Origin: Kaistella soli | Lineage (GTDB): Bacteria; Bacteroidota; Bacteroidia; Flavobacteriales; Weeksellaceae | Assembly (NCBI RefSeq): GCF_019038595.1 | Contig: NZ_JAHOPF010000001.1 | Coordinates: 310,001-374,000, forward strand | Reading direction: 5' to 3' | Length of the DNA stretch: 64,000 nt | Shown here: piece by piece, positions 34,793-43,984 of the stretch | Layout of the letters: every line of letters starts with the position of its first letter | How positions within the stretch are numbered: position 1 is the first letter of the stretch | Program-made: the position numbers and the translations under genes | Notes under the pieces: generated by a model | Databases searched by the model: none | Told to the model about the DNA's origin: nothing | Seen by the model: the letters and a program-made list of their open reading frames with translations, nothing else

Positions 34793-35566
34793 ATGGTTTT
34801 ACTCAGTTTTGATATTGAAGAATTCGATATGCCGTTGGAATACAATGGGGAAATTGGTTTTGAAGAACAGCTTTCGATTTCAAGAAATGGACTGCAGAAT
34901 ATTTTGTCATTACTGAAAAAACATCAAGCCAAAGCGACTTTTTTTTCAACCGTAGTTTTTGCCGAAAATAATAAAGATTTAATTCAACAGTTACTTGCAG
35001 AAGGTCACGAACTCGCTTCTCACACCTGGTTCCATTCAAAATTTGAAATTGAGGATTTAAAAAAGTCAAGAGAAAGGCTAGCCGAACTTTTCAATACTGA
35101 AGTTACAGGCTTAAGAATGCCGAGAATGATGAAGGTGGACGAAAAGGAAGTTGAAAAAGCTGGTTATTTATATAATTCTTCAGTGAATCCTACTTTTCTT
35201 CCGGGAAGATATAATAATTTAAAAGTGTCCCGGACTTACTTTAAAGAAGGTTCAGTTTTACAGATTCCGGCGTCGGTTTCGCCCAATTTCAGGATTCCTT
35301 TATTTTGGCTGAGTTTTCATAATTTTCCTTTGGGTTTTTACAAGAAACTGGCGAAAGATGTTCTGGATAAAGATCAATATCTGAATGTCTATTTTCATCC
35401 GTGGGAATTTGCCGATATTAAAGATGAGAAGTTTAAGCTTCCGGGTTTTACAACCAAAAATACAGGAAAAGCAATGGTAGAAAGATTTGATGAGTTTTTA
35501 ACTTACTTAAATAAGACGAATTATAATTTCGGAACATTTCAGGAATTTCAAAAAAGTATTCGGTAA
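34793..35566 (+). CDS. Polysaccharide deacetylase family protein
   Basis: This is a NodB-homology carbohydrate esterase of 257 residues. The metal site is visible: D7 in SFDIEE (motif 1) and H77-x3-H81 in SHTWFHSK (motif 2). RMPRMMKVD corresponds to motif 3. The SFDIEEFD start resembles deacetylases found in exopolysaccharide clusters, where the second Asp of the usual motif is changed. There is no signal peptide, so it probably acts in the cytoplasm on a lipid-linked glycan. It overlaps the next gene by one base (TAATG), showing translational coupling. Confidence 0.85.
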   Translation: MVLLSFDIEEFDMPLEYNGEIGFEEQLSISRNGLQNILSLLKKHQAKATFFSTVVFAENNKDLIQQLLAEGHELASHTWFHSKFEIEDLKKSRERLAELFNTEVTGLRMPRMMKVDEKEVEKAGYLYNSSVNPTFLPGRYNNLKVSRTYFKEGSVLQIPASVSPNFRIPLFWLSFHNFPLGFYKKLAKDVLDKDQYLNVYFHPWEFADIKDEKFKLPGFTTKNTGKAMVERFDEFLTYLNKTNYNFGTFQEFQKSIR

Positions 35567-36666
35567 TGAAAATTGCATTTGACGGTAAACGTTTTTTCAA
35601 TAACGGATCGGGGCTGGGAAATTATTCCCGGGATCTTGTTCGGATTTTGGCTGCTTATTTTCCGGAACACCAATATCTGCTTTTCAACAAAAATCTATCC
35701 GAAAGGGGAAAGGAAATTTTAAATCTTCCAAATGTTTCGTTCAGAGAAATATCGAAAGGAAACCTTTCAAGGCAGTTTAAGATGGGAAAAGACGCTCAAA
35801 ATGCAGATGCTGATATTTTCCATGGACTTTCAGGCGAGCTTCCTTTAAAATGGACTAATAAACCCATCAAAAAAATCGTCACCATTCATGATTTGATTTT
35901 TCTTAGATTTCCGCAATACTACAGTTTTTTCGACCGCAAAATACATTTATGGAAATTCAGGAAAGCTGCAGAACAGGCAGATTTGATCATTGCCATTTCT
36001 GAGCAGACCAAACGTGATATCATCAAGTTCCTGAAAGTTCCTGTAAGCAAAATTCGCGTTGTTTACCAGGGTTGTCACCAGTCATTCAAGGAAATCCAGT
36101 CTCCGGAATTTTTAAATTCAGTAAAAGAAAAATTTAAGCTTCCGGAAAAATTTATCCTGAATGTTGGAACCATTGAAGAAAGGAAGAATCTTTTAAACAT
36201 TGTGAAAGCCGTTAACGGAACAGAAATTCCGTTGGTTGTTATTGGAAAAAAGACCAAATATTTCAATAAAGTGGAGCGGTTTATCAAAAAGAATAAACTT
36301 CAGAGTCAGATCGTTTTCCTTGAAAATGTTTCGATGGAAGAGTTGGCTGCAATTTATAAACTTGCTGAAATTTTTGTATATCCGAGTTTTTTCGAAGGTT
36401 TTGGGATTCCTGTGATAGAAGCGCTTTTTTCCGGAACAGCCGTCATTACAAGCAATACAAGTTGTCTTCCTGAAGCAGGCGGAAAAGATTCGGTTTACAT
36501 CGATCCTCATAATTGTGCTGACCTGAAATCCAAGATTGTTTTCCTCTGGAATAATGAAGCAGAACGCAAAAGGCGTGCAGAAAAAGGTTTAGAATATGTT
36601 CAGAAGTTTAAAGATAAAAATATTACGGATGAGCTTATGAGAATATATAATGAGGTTTTATGTTGA
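35566..36666 (+). CDS. Glycosyltransferase family 4 (GT-B fold)
   Basis: This is a 366-residue retaining glycosyltransferase with two Rossmann domains. The acceptor-side glycine-rich loop is GSGLGNYSRDLV. The nucleotide-sugar binding half contains PEKFILNVGTIEERKNL, and the EX7E motif is in FFEGFGIPVIEALFSG. Similar proteins are mannosyl- or rhamnosyltransferases for cell-surface glycans. It ends the four-gene set that starts with the GT87-like protein. No flippase or polymerase gene is visible, so the pathway is incomplete here. Confidence 0.88.
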   Translation: MKIAFDGKRFFNNGSGLGNYSRDLVRILAAYFPEHQYLLFNKNLSERGKEILNLPNVSFREISKGNLSRQFKMGKDAQNADADIFHGLSGELPLKWTNKPIKKIVTIHDLIFLRFPQYYSFFDRKIHLWKFRKAAEQADLIIAISEQTKRDIIKFLKVPVSKIRVVYQGCHQSFKEIQSPEFLNSVKEKFKLPEKFILNVGTIEERKNLLNIVKAVNGTEIPLVVIGKKTKYFNKVERFIKKNKLQSQIVFLENVSMEELAAIYKLAEIFVYPSFFEGFGIPVIEALFSGTAVITSNTSCLPEAGGKDSVYIDPHNCADLKSKIVFLWNNEAERKRRAEKGLEYVQKFKDKNITDELMRIYNEVLC

Positions 36667-36707
36667 CGGAAGATATTTTTAATTATCTTTAAGTTAAATA
36701 CTACAAA

Positions 36708-37136
36708 ATGAAAAACATTTTATTTTTGACTTTTTTATTTTTTTCTTCTTTACTTTTTTCGCAGGCTTCGGGAGAGGCAATTGCTGAAGGACATTATAAA
36801 AGACAGGTTTCAAATGCAGCATATGAAAAGGCATTAAATGAAATGCAAACCAGTGCTAAAAGGAGTGCAGACGAAAAATTAAAACAGCTTAATGAAAAAT
36901 TTGAATTGAATTTCGCTCAGAACAAAAAATTTAAATCTAAACTGAGTTTGCTTCAGCAAAAAAAAATGAAGATTCAAAGTGAAATTATGGAGTCAAACTC
37001 GGAAACCGAAAAACACAAGTTGGACGAAAAAATTTCTACTTTTAATTTGGAAATTGAAAAATTAAATGAGAAAATAAAAGCCAATGAGAGTGAACTTGTA
37101 GTTCTTCAGGAATCTTATAATAAAATTATTAAATAA
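36708..37136 (+). CDS. Secreted coiled-coil protein of unknown function
   Basis: I do not recognise a family. The 142-residue protein has a clear signal peptide (hydrophobic LFLTFLFFSSLLFSQ, cleavage after about residue 19) and is then almost entirely charged helix, with heptad-like Leu, Ile and Met spacing from about residue 50 to the end, a likely coiled coil. It is rich in Lys, Glu and Asn and lacks cysteine. The gene lies 41 bases after the GT4 gene, perhaps with its own promoter (TATCTTTA, one mismatch to the -7 box). A periplasmic structural or chaperone role (Skp-like size) is only a guess. Confidence 0.6.
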   Translation: MKNILFLTFLFFSSLLFSQASGEAIAEGHYKRQVSNAAYEKALNEMQTSAKRSADEKLKQLNEKFELNFAQNKKFKSKLSLLQQKKMKIQSEIMESNSETEKHKLDEKISTFNLEIEKLNEKIKANESELVVLQESYNKIIK

Positions 37137-37163
37137 CTATAATATTTAACCCTTTGGCTTTTG

Positions 37164-38339
37164 CTATTTTGAAATGACGATTTTCTTTGTCAATTTCTGG
37201 TCTTCAACAGTCATTGTTGCGAAATAAATTCCGCTGGAAAGTTTAGAAACATCAATTTTTTTTGAGTTTTCAGATCGAATGAGAAGTTTTCCTGACAGGT
37301 CAGTAATGCTGAATGAAAAGTCTTTTAAGTTCGTATTCAACATTTCAATATTTATTAAATCTGATACCGGGTTCGGATAAATCTGCAAAGACTGGAGCAT
37401 CTTTTCTGGAGGACAATCGTTGATGGAAAGTCCATTAATTTCTGCAGTCGCGAAATGCTGGACTGCGCCTAACGCGGCTTTGGTGACATTGTAAACAAAG
37501 ACAGGATCCATATTTACATAAGTATCGCTTGAAGAATGCGGTTTAGTACTTTCATTAAATTCATAAAAACCGGTAATTACTTCTCCGTTTGCCTGGAAAG
37601 GCATATAATCTGACCCGTAAGCATACGATAAATTGGTTTGTAACTGCGAATAAAGAGAAACACACGTCATCAGTTCTTGGGTAACTGCATTGGAGGCTGC
37701 ATTGTTTGTGGCGGGATTATTATTGGTATCACGTTCACACGTGATCGTATTATTTACTTCTCCAGCAACACCTCCAACCTGATCAATATTAAAAATCACC
37801 TTAATATCCATTTTAGGATTGGTGGTATTTACAACGGTATTTACATAATTTTGACTTCCGCGAAGTCCCTGTTCCTCTCCTGTAAAATTGATGAATTTTA
37901 TTGAATATTCTGTGGGTACGTCCTTTAGAATTCTGGCCATCTCGAGGATAACAGAAGTTCCGCTTCCGTTATCATTGACACCTGGTCCCACGATGGTATC
38001 GTAATGTCCACAGACAATCACAAATGTATTTGGGTATTTAGTGCCGGTTTTTGTCAGAATGAGATTCTTGGTTATCGTGGTGTTATAAGTGAAAACATTC
38101 TCTGAAATCTGAGCTTCGGTGTATCCAAATGTCAGATATTTATTTTTCAGCCAGGTGAATGTATTATTATTGTTTGCACTGCCCGTAGTTTTTACACCTA
38201 AATATGCAAACTCAGTAAGATAATTATTAATATTGCTTTGGGTAATTTGGTTGATTCTATTTTGATAGGCCTGTACAAAGGTTTGTGCAGGATAGTATAG
38301 TGAGACACAAAGCGCAGAAAGGATAAATGATTTTTTCAT
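37164..38339 (-). CDS. Secreted M28 family aminopeptidase with T9SS sorting domain
   Basis: This is a 391-residue di-zinc exopeptidase. A signal peptide (to about residue 20) precedes the catalytic domain, whose ligands all appear: GHYDT, NDNGSGTS, TGEEQGLRGSQ (catalytic Glu pair), FNIDQVGG, and a histidine in TKPHSSSDT. YMPF is close to the active site of related enzymes. Residues from about 320 form a T9SS domain (IYPNPVSDLINIE, ending KKIVISK). A -7 element TAGTTTTG is found at 38356-38363 (complement). It converges on the coiled-coil gene with 27 bases between stop codons. Confidence 0.92.
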   Translation of the reverse strand: MKKSFILSALCVSLYYPAQTFVQAYQNRINQITQSNINNYLTEFAYLGVKTTGSANNNNTFTWLKNKYLTFGYTEAQISENVFTYNTTITKNLILTKTGTKYPNTFVIVCGHYDTIVGPGVNDNGSGTSVILEMARILKDVPTEYSIKFINFTGEEQGLRGSQNYVNTVVNTTNPKMDIKVIFNIDQVGGVAGEVNNTITCERDTNNNPATNNAASNAVTQELMTCVSLYSQLQTNLSYAYGSDYMPFQANGEVITGFYEFNESTKPHSSSDTYVNMDPVFVYNVTKAALGAVQHFATAEINGLSINDCPPEKMLQSLQIYPNPVSDLINIEMLNTNLKDFSFSITDLSGKLLIRSENSKKIDVSKLSSGIYFATMTVEDQKLTKKIVISK

Positions 38340-38355
38340 TATTTATAATGTAGGT

Positions 38356-38363
38356 CAAAACTA
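38356..38363 (-). promoter_or_regulatory. -7 element of the M28 peptidase gene
   Basis: The minus strand reads TAGTTTTG (TAnnTTTG), 16 nt before the ATG and just after the rplT terminator. Confidence 0.5.
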
Positions 38364-38398
38364 ATAAAAAAATCCCATACAATTTTGCATGGGATTTA
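38364..38398 (-). terminator. Terminator of the thrS-infC-rpmI-rplT operon
   Basis: On the minus strand AAATCCCAT pairs with ATGGGATTT around a 10-nt loop, followed by a T run (complement of A's at 38364-38370). Confidence 0.88.
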
Positions 38399-38422
38399 TA
38401 ATTGATAACAAAAATTTTACAT

Positions 38423-38767
38423 TTATTTGATTTGATCAACAACTGCTTTGAAAGCTTCAGGGTGATTCATTGCTAAATCTGCTAAAACTTTTCTGTTCAG
38501 TTCGATGTTGTTGCTTTTAAGAGCACCCATAAATTGGGAATAAGACATTCCGTGTTCTCTTGCACCTGCGTTGATACGCGTAATCCAAAGGCTTCTGAAA
38601 TTTCTTTTTTTCTCCTTTCTACCGCGGTAAGCATATTGCATTGCTTTTTGTACGGCGTTTTTAGCTACAGTCCAAACGTTTTTTCTTCTACCGAAAAAAC
38701 CTTTAGCCTGCTTCATAACTTTTTTTCTGCGAGCTCTTGAAGCTACTGCATTTACTGATCTTGGCAT
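38423..38767 (-). CDS. rplT: 50S ribosomal protein L20
   Basis: This early-assembly 23S rRNA-binding protein has 114 residues. The very basic N terminus ([27 protein letters not shown]) and the globular C-terminal half ([20 protein letters not shown]) are typical. In other bacteria L20 represses its own operon by binding the mRNA; a comparable site could lie in the 120-base gap before the gene or ahead of rpmI, but I cannot define one. It is the last gene of thrS-infC-rpmI-rplT. Confidence 0.98.
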   Translation of the reverse strand: MPRSVNAVASRARRKKVMKQAKGFFGRRKNVWTVAKNAVQKAMQYAYRGRKEKKRNFRSLWITRINAGAREHGMSYSQFMGALKSNNIELNRKVLADLAMNHPEAFKAVVDQIK

Positions 38768-38887
38768 AATCTAAATTGTTTTTTTGAAAAGGGCGGTAAT
38801 TTATTTCATTACACTTTTTTGCTCCGTTTCAGGGTTAAAATTTCTGAATTTTTTTGAATTCTTATAAACCGATAAGATTTATAAAAA

Positions 38888-39085
38888 CTACTTGATTGCT
38901 AATTGACGTAAAACGCTTTTTTCGTCCACAGTAGCAACGTAAGAAGTTTGCGTAAGATTTCTCTTTTGCTTCGTTTCTTTTTTCGTCAAGATGTGGCTTT
39001 TGAAAGCACCTTTTCTTTTAATCTTACCGGTACCGGTAAGTTTAAAACGCTTCTTAGCACCTGATTTAGTTTTTAATTTTGGCAT
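38888..39085 (-). CDS. rpmI: 50S ribosomal protein L35
   Basis: This is a 65-residue basic ribosomal protein beginning [20 protein letters not shown], the family signature, and ending in a [10 protein letters not shown]-like tail. It lies between infC and rplT, the standard order. The 81-base gap upstream and the 120-base gap downstream are longer than usual and AT-rich; the latter holds a small inverted repeat (TTATAAA/TTTATAA, near 38868-38887). Confidence 0.98.
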   Translation of the reverse strand: MPKLKTKSGAKKRFKLTGTGKIKRKGAFKSHILTKKETKQKRNLTQTSYVATVDEKSVLRQLAIK

Positions 39086-39166
39086 TTTTGCTTAATTTTA
39101 TCTATTTGTTATCAATATCTTTATGTTTTTAAATTTAAAATGATTTAAATCTAAAATCTGCAATTT

Positions 39167-39730
39167 CTACTTCGCCGGTTTCTTAGGACTCATCATCATG
39201 ATCATCCTTTTACCTTCCAGTTTTGGCAGCTGATCAACTTTCCCAACGTGTTCCAGTTCCTGAGCCAATTTTAAAAGAAGGATTTCTCCCTGATCTTTAA
39301 AAATAATTGAGCGGCCTTTGAAGAAAACATAAGTTTTCAGTTTGGAACCTTCTTCAAGAAATTTTTCAGCATGTTTTTTCTTGAAATCATAATCATGATC
39401 ATCCGTTTGAGGACCGAATCTGATTTCTTTTACAACAACTTTTACCTGTTTGGCTTTAAGTTCTTTCTGCTTTTTTTTCTGCTCGTAAAGGAATTTTTTA
39501 TAATCCAGAATTCTGGAAATAAAAGGTTCAGCTTTATCTGAAATTACAACCAGATCCAGCTCCTGGTCTCTTGCAATCTCCAAAGCTTTTGCTAAGGGAT
39601 ACACTCCCGGCTCCACGTTATCACCGACCAAACGTACTTCCTTTGCACGGATCTTTTCATTGATCTGATGCAAATCTTCCTGTACGCGTCTCTGTGGACC
39701 TCTACCGCGGTAATTAAATTTCTGTGCTAT
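39167..39730 (-). CDS. infC: Translation initiation factor IF-3 (probable ATA start)
   Basis: This factor controls start-codon selection and subunit joining. The core ([28 protein letters not shown], then [18 protein letters not shown] and [12 protein letters not shown]) is intact. The first ATG-like codon of the frame is a TTG at 39673, but 19 further in-frame codons upstream encode [19 protein letters not shown], a basic N terminus like that of other flavobacterial IF-3 proteins. No ATG, GTG or TTG occurs upstream in frame, so the likely start is ATA at 39730, 23 bases after thrS. IF-3 genes often have rare start codons for autoregulation. This gives 187 residues. Confidence 0.85.
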   Translation of the reverse strand: MAQKFNYRGRGPQRRVQEDLHQINEKIRAKEVRLVGDNVEPGVYPLAKALEIARDQELDLVVISDKAEPFISRILDYKKFLYEQKKKQKELKAKQVKVVVKEIRFGPQTDDHDYDFKKKHAEKFLEEGSKLKTYVFFKGRSIIFKDQGEILLLKLAQELEHVGKVDQLPKLEGKRMIMMMSPKKPAK

Positions 39731-39753
39731 GGTGTTATATTTTAAAGTTAATT

Positions 39754-41673
39754 TTAAATCTGAGCTTCTTTTTTGAAATAGGTAATGAAATCTTCAATAC
39801 TCATTGTTCCTAAATCTCCCTCGCCTCTTCTTCGGACAGAGATGGTTTGGCTAAGTTCCTCACTTTCACCTACAACCAGCATGAATGGAAGCTTTTTCAA
39901 TTCTGCGTCCCGGATTTTTTTACCCGTTTTCTCATTTCTGTCGTCAATTAAGCCGCAAATATCGTGATTTTCCAGCAATTGTGAAACTTTTTTTGCATAA
40001 TCAACATATTTTTCGCTGATCGGCAAAATCGTAAACTGGTCCGGAGCCAGCCATAGAGGGAAATCACCCGCTGTATTTTCTAATAGTATAGCAACGAATC
40101 TTTCCATGGAGCCAAAAGGCGCTCTGTGAATCATCACCGGTCTGTGTTTTTCGTTGTCGCTTCCTGTATACCACAAATCGAATCTTTCCGGTAAATTATA
40201 ATCAACCTGAATGGTACCAAGCTGCCAGCTTCTTCCCAGCGCATCTTTTACCATGAAATCGAGTTTTGGACCGTAAAAAGCGGCCTCACCGTATTCGACT
40301 TTGGTTTTCAGACCTTTCTTTTCTGCTGCCTGAATAATCGCGTCTTCCGCTTTTTTCCAGTTCTCGTCGGAACCGATGTATTTTTCTTTGTTATCCGGAT
40401 CTCTTAAAGAAATCTGGGTGACAAAATCTTCAAAGCCTAAGGATTTGAATACATAAAGCGTTAAATCAATTACATTTTCAAATTCAGCCAAAAGCTGATC
40501 AGGAGTACAGAATAAATGCGCATCATCCTGGGTAAATCCTCTTACTCTTGTTAAGCCATGAAGCTCACCGGACTGTTCATATCTGTAAACTGTTCCGAAT
40601 TCTGCAAAACGTTTCGGCAAATCTTTATAAGACCATTGCCCAACTTTATATATTTCGCAGTGATGAGGACAGTTCATTGGTTTCAGCATAAACTCTTCCC
40701 CCTCATTTGGTGTTTTGATCGGCTGAAAACTGTCGGCACCATATTTATCCCAGTGACCGGATGTTACATATAATTCTTTGGCACCGATATGTGGCGTCAT
40801 TACGAATTCATAACCTGATTTTCGCTGAGCTTCTGAAAGAAAATTCTCCAGTTTTTTTCTTAAAGCGGTTCCTTTTGGTAGCCACAAAGGAAGACCTGCT
40901 CCCACTTTTTCAGAGAAAGCAAAAATTCCCAATTCTTTCCCCAGTTTTCGGTGATCGCGGCGTTTTGCTTCTTCAAGCCTTTCTAAATATTCGGTTAAAT
41001 CCTTCTGTTTTGGGAAAGAAATACCATAAACTCTTGTGAGCTGTTTGTTTTTCTCGTCGCCCCTCCAGTATGCACCGGCCGCGTTCAAAATTTTAACCGC
41101 TTTTACAATTCCGGTTGAAGGGATGTGGCCTCCACGACACAAATCAGTGAAGTTATCGTGTGAACAGAAAGTAATTTCGCCATCATTTAGATTCGAAATT
41201 AATTCGGTTTTATACGGATTGTCTGCATATTCTTTCAACGCATCGGCTTTGGAAACAGGGTAGAGGCTGAAGGTTGCATCTTTCTTCGCGTTTTCCAGCA
41301 TTTTCTTTTCGATTTTTTCAAAATCTTTTTCGGATAAACTTTCGTCCCCGAAATCTACGTCATAATAAAATCCCTGTTCAATAGCCGGGCCAATGGTAAG
41401 CTTTGCTTGTGGATAAAACTCCATGATTGCCTGCGCCAAAAGGTGGGCAGAGGAATGCCAGAAGGCTTTTTTTCCCAAATCATCATTCCACGTCAGAAGC
41501 TGTAGCGTAGAGTCTGTCGTTATGGGCGTGGTAATTTCAACCTGTGTTCCGTTTACAATTGCGGAAATGGTGTTTCTTGCCAAACCTTCACTAATTGATT
41601 TTGCTACTTCAAGCGGAGTTACCGCGCTTTCAAATTCTCTGATGCTTCCGTCGGGAAGAGTGACTTTTATCAT
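39754..41673 (-). CDS. thrS: Threonyl-tRNA synthetase
   Basis: This class II synthetase charges tRNA-Thr. Its 639 residues comprise an N-terminal TGS domain (1-60), an editing domain with [10 protein letters not shown] and the SAD-type [10 protein letters not shown], the catalytic domain with [11 protein letters not shown] and [10 protein letters not shown] (zinc ligands Cys and His included), and a C-terminal anticodon-binding domain ([16 protein letters not shown]). It heads the thrS-infC-rpmI-rplT operon. A -7 element TATTTTTG lies 21 nt upstream, and a 7-bp hairpin (AACTAAA/TTTAGTT, 41676-41693) sits between it and the ATG. I see no T-box-like leader. Confidence 0.98.
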   Translation of the reverse strand: MIKVTLPDGSIREFESAVTPLEVAKSISEGLARNTISAIVNGTQVEITTPITTDSTLQLLTWNDDLGKKAFWHSSAHLLAQAIMEFYPQAKLTIGPAIEQGFYYDVDFGDESLSEKDFEKIEKKMLENAKKDATFSLYPVSKADALKEYADNPYKTELISNLNDGEITFCSHDNFTDLCRGGHIPSTGIVKAVKILNAAGAYWRGDEKNKQLTRVYGISFPKQKDLTEYLERLEEAKRRDHRKLGKELGIFAFSEKVGAGLPLWLPKGTALRKKLENFLSEAQRKSGYEFVMTPHIGAKELYVTSGHWDKYGADSFQPIKTPNEGEEFMLKPMNCPHHCEIYKVGQWSYKDLPKRFAEFGTVYRYEQSGELHGLTRVRGFTQDDAHLFCTPDQLLAEFENVIDLTLYVFKSLGFEDFVTQISLRDPDNKEKYIGSDENWKKAEDAIIQAAEKKGLKTKVEYGEAAFYGPKLDFMVKDALGRSWQLGTIQVDYNLPERFDLWYTGSDNEKHRPVMIHRAPFGSMERFVAILLENTAGDFPLWLAPDQFTILPISEKYVDYAKKVSQLLENHDICGLIDDRNEKTGKKIRDAELKKLPFMLVVGESEELSQTISVRRRGEGDLGTMSIEDFITYFKKEAQI

Positions 41674-41694
41674 GTTGAACTAAAAATTTAGTTG

Positions 41695-41702
41695 CAAAAA
41701 TA
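41695..41702 (-). promoter_or_regulatory. -7 element of the thrS operon
   Basis: The minus strand reads TATTTTTG (TAnnTTTG), 21 nt before the thrS ATG. The remaining 171 bases up to 41873 hold no gene. Confidence 0.5.
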
Positions 41703-41873
41703 CGGATTTCCTGCGAAAATTAAAGTGTTTTTCACTTACTATTTTATGAATTTTGAATTGAATTCCAGAAAAGAATTTACCAATTATCTTTTATGTTTTT
41801 TTTAGTTTGTAAATTTACAAGTAGAATTAATAATTCTGTGATGAGTTGATAGTGAATAATTTATTGATCTTCG

Positions 41874-43124
41874 ATGAGTGGAAAAAAGAAAACAGCGCTG
41901 AGGAAATTCTGGAAAATGATAGGTCCCGGTTTAGTAACGGGAGCCAGCGACGATGATCCTTCCGGAATTGCCACTTACTCGCAGGCCGGTGCCGCATTCG
42001 GGTTGGCTACGCTTTGGACCGCCATTGTAGCATTTCCGCTTATGGCCGCGATTCAGCAAATGTGTGCTAAAATTGGCCTGGTTACTTCTCACGGATTGAC
42101 TGGCACTTTGAAAAAACATTATCCCAAGCCGATACTTTATATCATGCTTCTCTTCAGTTTTCCGGCGATAATAATGAATATAGGAGCCGATATCGCTGCG
42201 ATGGGAGAAGTAGGTAATCTGTTGTTCCCGGCAATTGAGGCGTCTTTTTTCAGTGTTTTTTTTACGGTCCTCCTGATATTTTTAATCATTTATCTCCCTT
42301 ACCGAAAAATTGCTTCAACGCTCAAATATTTGTGTATTGTAATGTTGGTTTATTTTGTAGTTCCTTTTCTTTATGAACAGGATTTAATCGAAATTTTAAA
42401 AGCTACTTTTATCCCCACAGTTAAATTCGATAAGGAATTTATTGCGATTTTAGTTGGAATTTTGGGCACTACTATTTCTCCTTACTTGTTTTTTTGGCAA
42501 ACTTCGGTAGAAGTCGAAGAAACGAGAAGCAAGAAAAAACAGTTGGTTATTAATAAAAAAATCATCTATGAAATGAAGACTGATGTTGATTTCGGGATGA
42601 CTTTTTCTGCGTTGGTAATGTATTTTATTATTTTAACAACTGGGACAGTACTTTATAACAGCAACATCCATCAGATTGATACGGTGGAAGAAGCAGCAAT
42701 GGCGCTGAAGCCTCTGGCAGGAAACCTCGCTTATCTGCTTTTTGCGATAGGAGTGATAAGCACGGGTCTTATTGCAATACCGGTTTTAGGAGGTTCTCTT
42801 TCTTACATTTTTGCTGAAACATTTGGGTGGGAAGAAGGGTTGGATAAGAAATTTCATGAGGCAAAAGGTTTTTATCTCATTATTGCTGTTTCTCTATTGT
42901 TGGGACTGTCTTTGAATTATGTGGGAATTTCGCCGATTAAGGCTTTAATTTACACCGCAATTCTCTACGGAATCACCGCGCCGGTTTTAATTGGGATTAT
43001 TCTGCACATTTCGAACAATAAAAAAATTATGGGAGATTATGTAAACGGAATTTGGATGAATATTCTGGGTTTTGCGGCATTGATTATTATGCTGATTACC
43101 TCAGTTCTGTTGTTTTTTATATGA
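41874..43124 (+). CDS. NRAMP-family divalent metal transporter with DPSG motif
   Basis: This is a 416-residue membrane protein with about eleven helices. The first helix carries GPGLVTGASDDDPSGIATYSQAG, the NRAMP helix-1 pattern, but with D28-P29-S30-G31 instead of the canonical DPGN. Helix 6, around residues 242-256, reads MTFSALVMYFIILTT, without the metal-binding methionine at the place where my alignment expects it. Canonical members carry Mn2+ or Fe2+. Changes at both sites are seen in NRAMP-related magnesium transporters, so Mg2+ or another ion is possible. It is a single gene, with no Fur or MntR box that I recognise. Confidence 0.85.
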   Translation: MSGKKKTALRKFWKMIGPGLVTGASDDDPSGIATYSQAGAAFGLATLWTAIVAFPLMAAIQQMCAKIGLVTSHGLTGTLKKHYPKPILYIMLLFSFPAIIMNIGADIAAMGEVGNLLFPAIEASFFSVFFTVLLIFLIIYLPYRKIASTLKYLCIVMLVYFVVPFLYEQDLIEILKATFIPTVKFDKEFIAILVGILGTTISPYLFFWQTSVEVEETRSKKKQLVINKKIIYEMKTDVDFGMTFSALVMYFIILTTGTVLYNSNIHQIDTVEEAAMALKPLAGNLAYLLFAIGVISTGLIAIPVLGGSLSYIFAETFGWEEGLDKKFHEAKGFYLIIAVSLLLGLSLNYVGISPIKALIYTAILYGITAPVLIGIILHISNNKKIMGDYVNGIWMNILGFAALIIMLITSVLLFFI

Positions 43125-43155
43125 CAGATTATAAACAGACAATCACAATAAAGTA

Positions 43156-43189
43156 AAACAGCGAAAAAATTAATTTTCGCTGTTTTTTT
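43156..43189. terminator. Bidirectional terminator after the NRAMP gene
   Basis: AACAGCGAAAA pairs with TTTTCGCTGTT around a 6-nt loop, followed by seven Ts on the plus strand. It overlaps the 3' end of the convergent small gene at 43170. Confidence 0.85.
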
Positions 43190-43361
43190 CTGTATTGTCG
43201 GTTTTGCCGTCTTTGTGAAGAGTTGAACTTTCTCTGATTTGCTTTTTTACCGTTTTTTCTGAATTTATCTTTTCTGAAGCCGCAGGTATGTTTGCAAAAT
43301 CCTGATTTTCTTTTTTAGTGTCTGATGCTTTTGTTTTGCTCAGAGATTTGTCATTTTCCAT
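43170..43361 (-). CDS. Small hydrophilic protein of unknown function
   Basis: I do not recognise it. The 63-residue product is wholly hydrophilic (Lys, Ser, Glu, Asn and Thr), has no cysteine or tryptophan, and is probably disordered. It starts 10 bases after the DUF4230 gene on the same strand and ends inside the terminator, so it looks like the last gene of that operon. Low-complexity composition makes coding status less certain than for its neighbours. Confidence 0.45.
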   Translation of the reverse strand: MENDKSLSKTKASDTKKENQDFANIPAASEKINSEKTVKKQIRESSTLHKDGKTDNTEKNSEN

Positions 43362-43371
43362 AACAGATTTT

Positions 43372-43983
43372 TTAAAGTTTCGAAATATCGATCTGACCGG
43401 TTTGGTCTTCGATCTTATAATTCAAAGCCTTTGCCAAAACGAAAATACTGTTGAGATTTTCTAAAAGCTGTTTTCTTCCTTCGGCACGTAAACGCTGCTG
43501 ATTGACAGTTTTGTAAGCATTATCTTTTGCGGATTTAGTTACTTTCTGAAGGTCCTTCTGATTAAAGCGGTCCAAGAAAGAATCATCCATCGACTGAATT
43601 TCTACGCTCGGCGTTATTTTAATATCCGCGTTTGGAAGTTCTTTAATAATCAGTTTTTTATTGGCGGAATCTACTTCCAGTTTCATTTTATTTAAGTCGT
43701 AGGAAACCTGTGCATTCGTTTTGGTAAAAGTAATCAGTTCTTTTTCCATGTTGGGAAGCATGCCTCCAAGAAGCTGCGAAGTGATTTTAGTTTTCTGCAT
43801 GCTCGAAAAATCCTGTTCCATCACTACCATTTTGTTCATTTTTCTGATCTGGTTGGTGATAATATAGAAATCGTTCTGAACTTTATCTTCCGTCTTTTTA
43901 GTAAGTGCATTCCAGAGTAAAAACACGAACAGCATTGCTATTGCTCCGAGAATGAACGGTAATATTCTTTTGTCTGTTTTCAA
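43372..43983 (-). CDS. DUF4230 domain-containing membrane-anchored protein
   Basis: This protein of about 203 residues has one N-terminal membrane helix (ILPFILGAIAMLFVFLLW) and a soluble domain of the DUF4230 type as I recognise it, with ITNQIRKMNKMVVMEQDFS, an LEVDSANKKLIIKELPNADI core and a C-terminal helical stretch (AEGRKQLLENLNSIFVLAKAL). I choose TTG 43983, one base after the stop of the thioredoxin-like gene, because it gives a normal signal-anchor. A longer frame from TTG 44013 would overlap that gene by 29 bases. The function of DUF4230 is not known. Confidence 0.7.
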   Translation of the reverse strand: MKTDKRILPFILGAIAMLFVFLLWNALTKKTEDKVQNDFYIITNQIRKMNKMVVMEQDFSSMQKTKITSQLLGGMLPNMEKELITFTKTNAQVSYDLNKMKLEVDSANKKLIIKELPNADIKITPSVEIQSMDDSFLDRFNQKDLQKVTKSAKDNAYKTVNQQRLRAEGRKQLLENLNSIFVLAKALNYKIEDQTGQIDISKL

Positions 43984-43984
43984 T

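Noticed and set aside
38423-39085. Defined L20-binding leader
   Set aside because: The gaps before rpmI and rplT are AT-rich with weak inverted repeats, and no structure resembling a known L20 site could be drawn.
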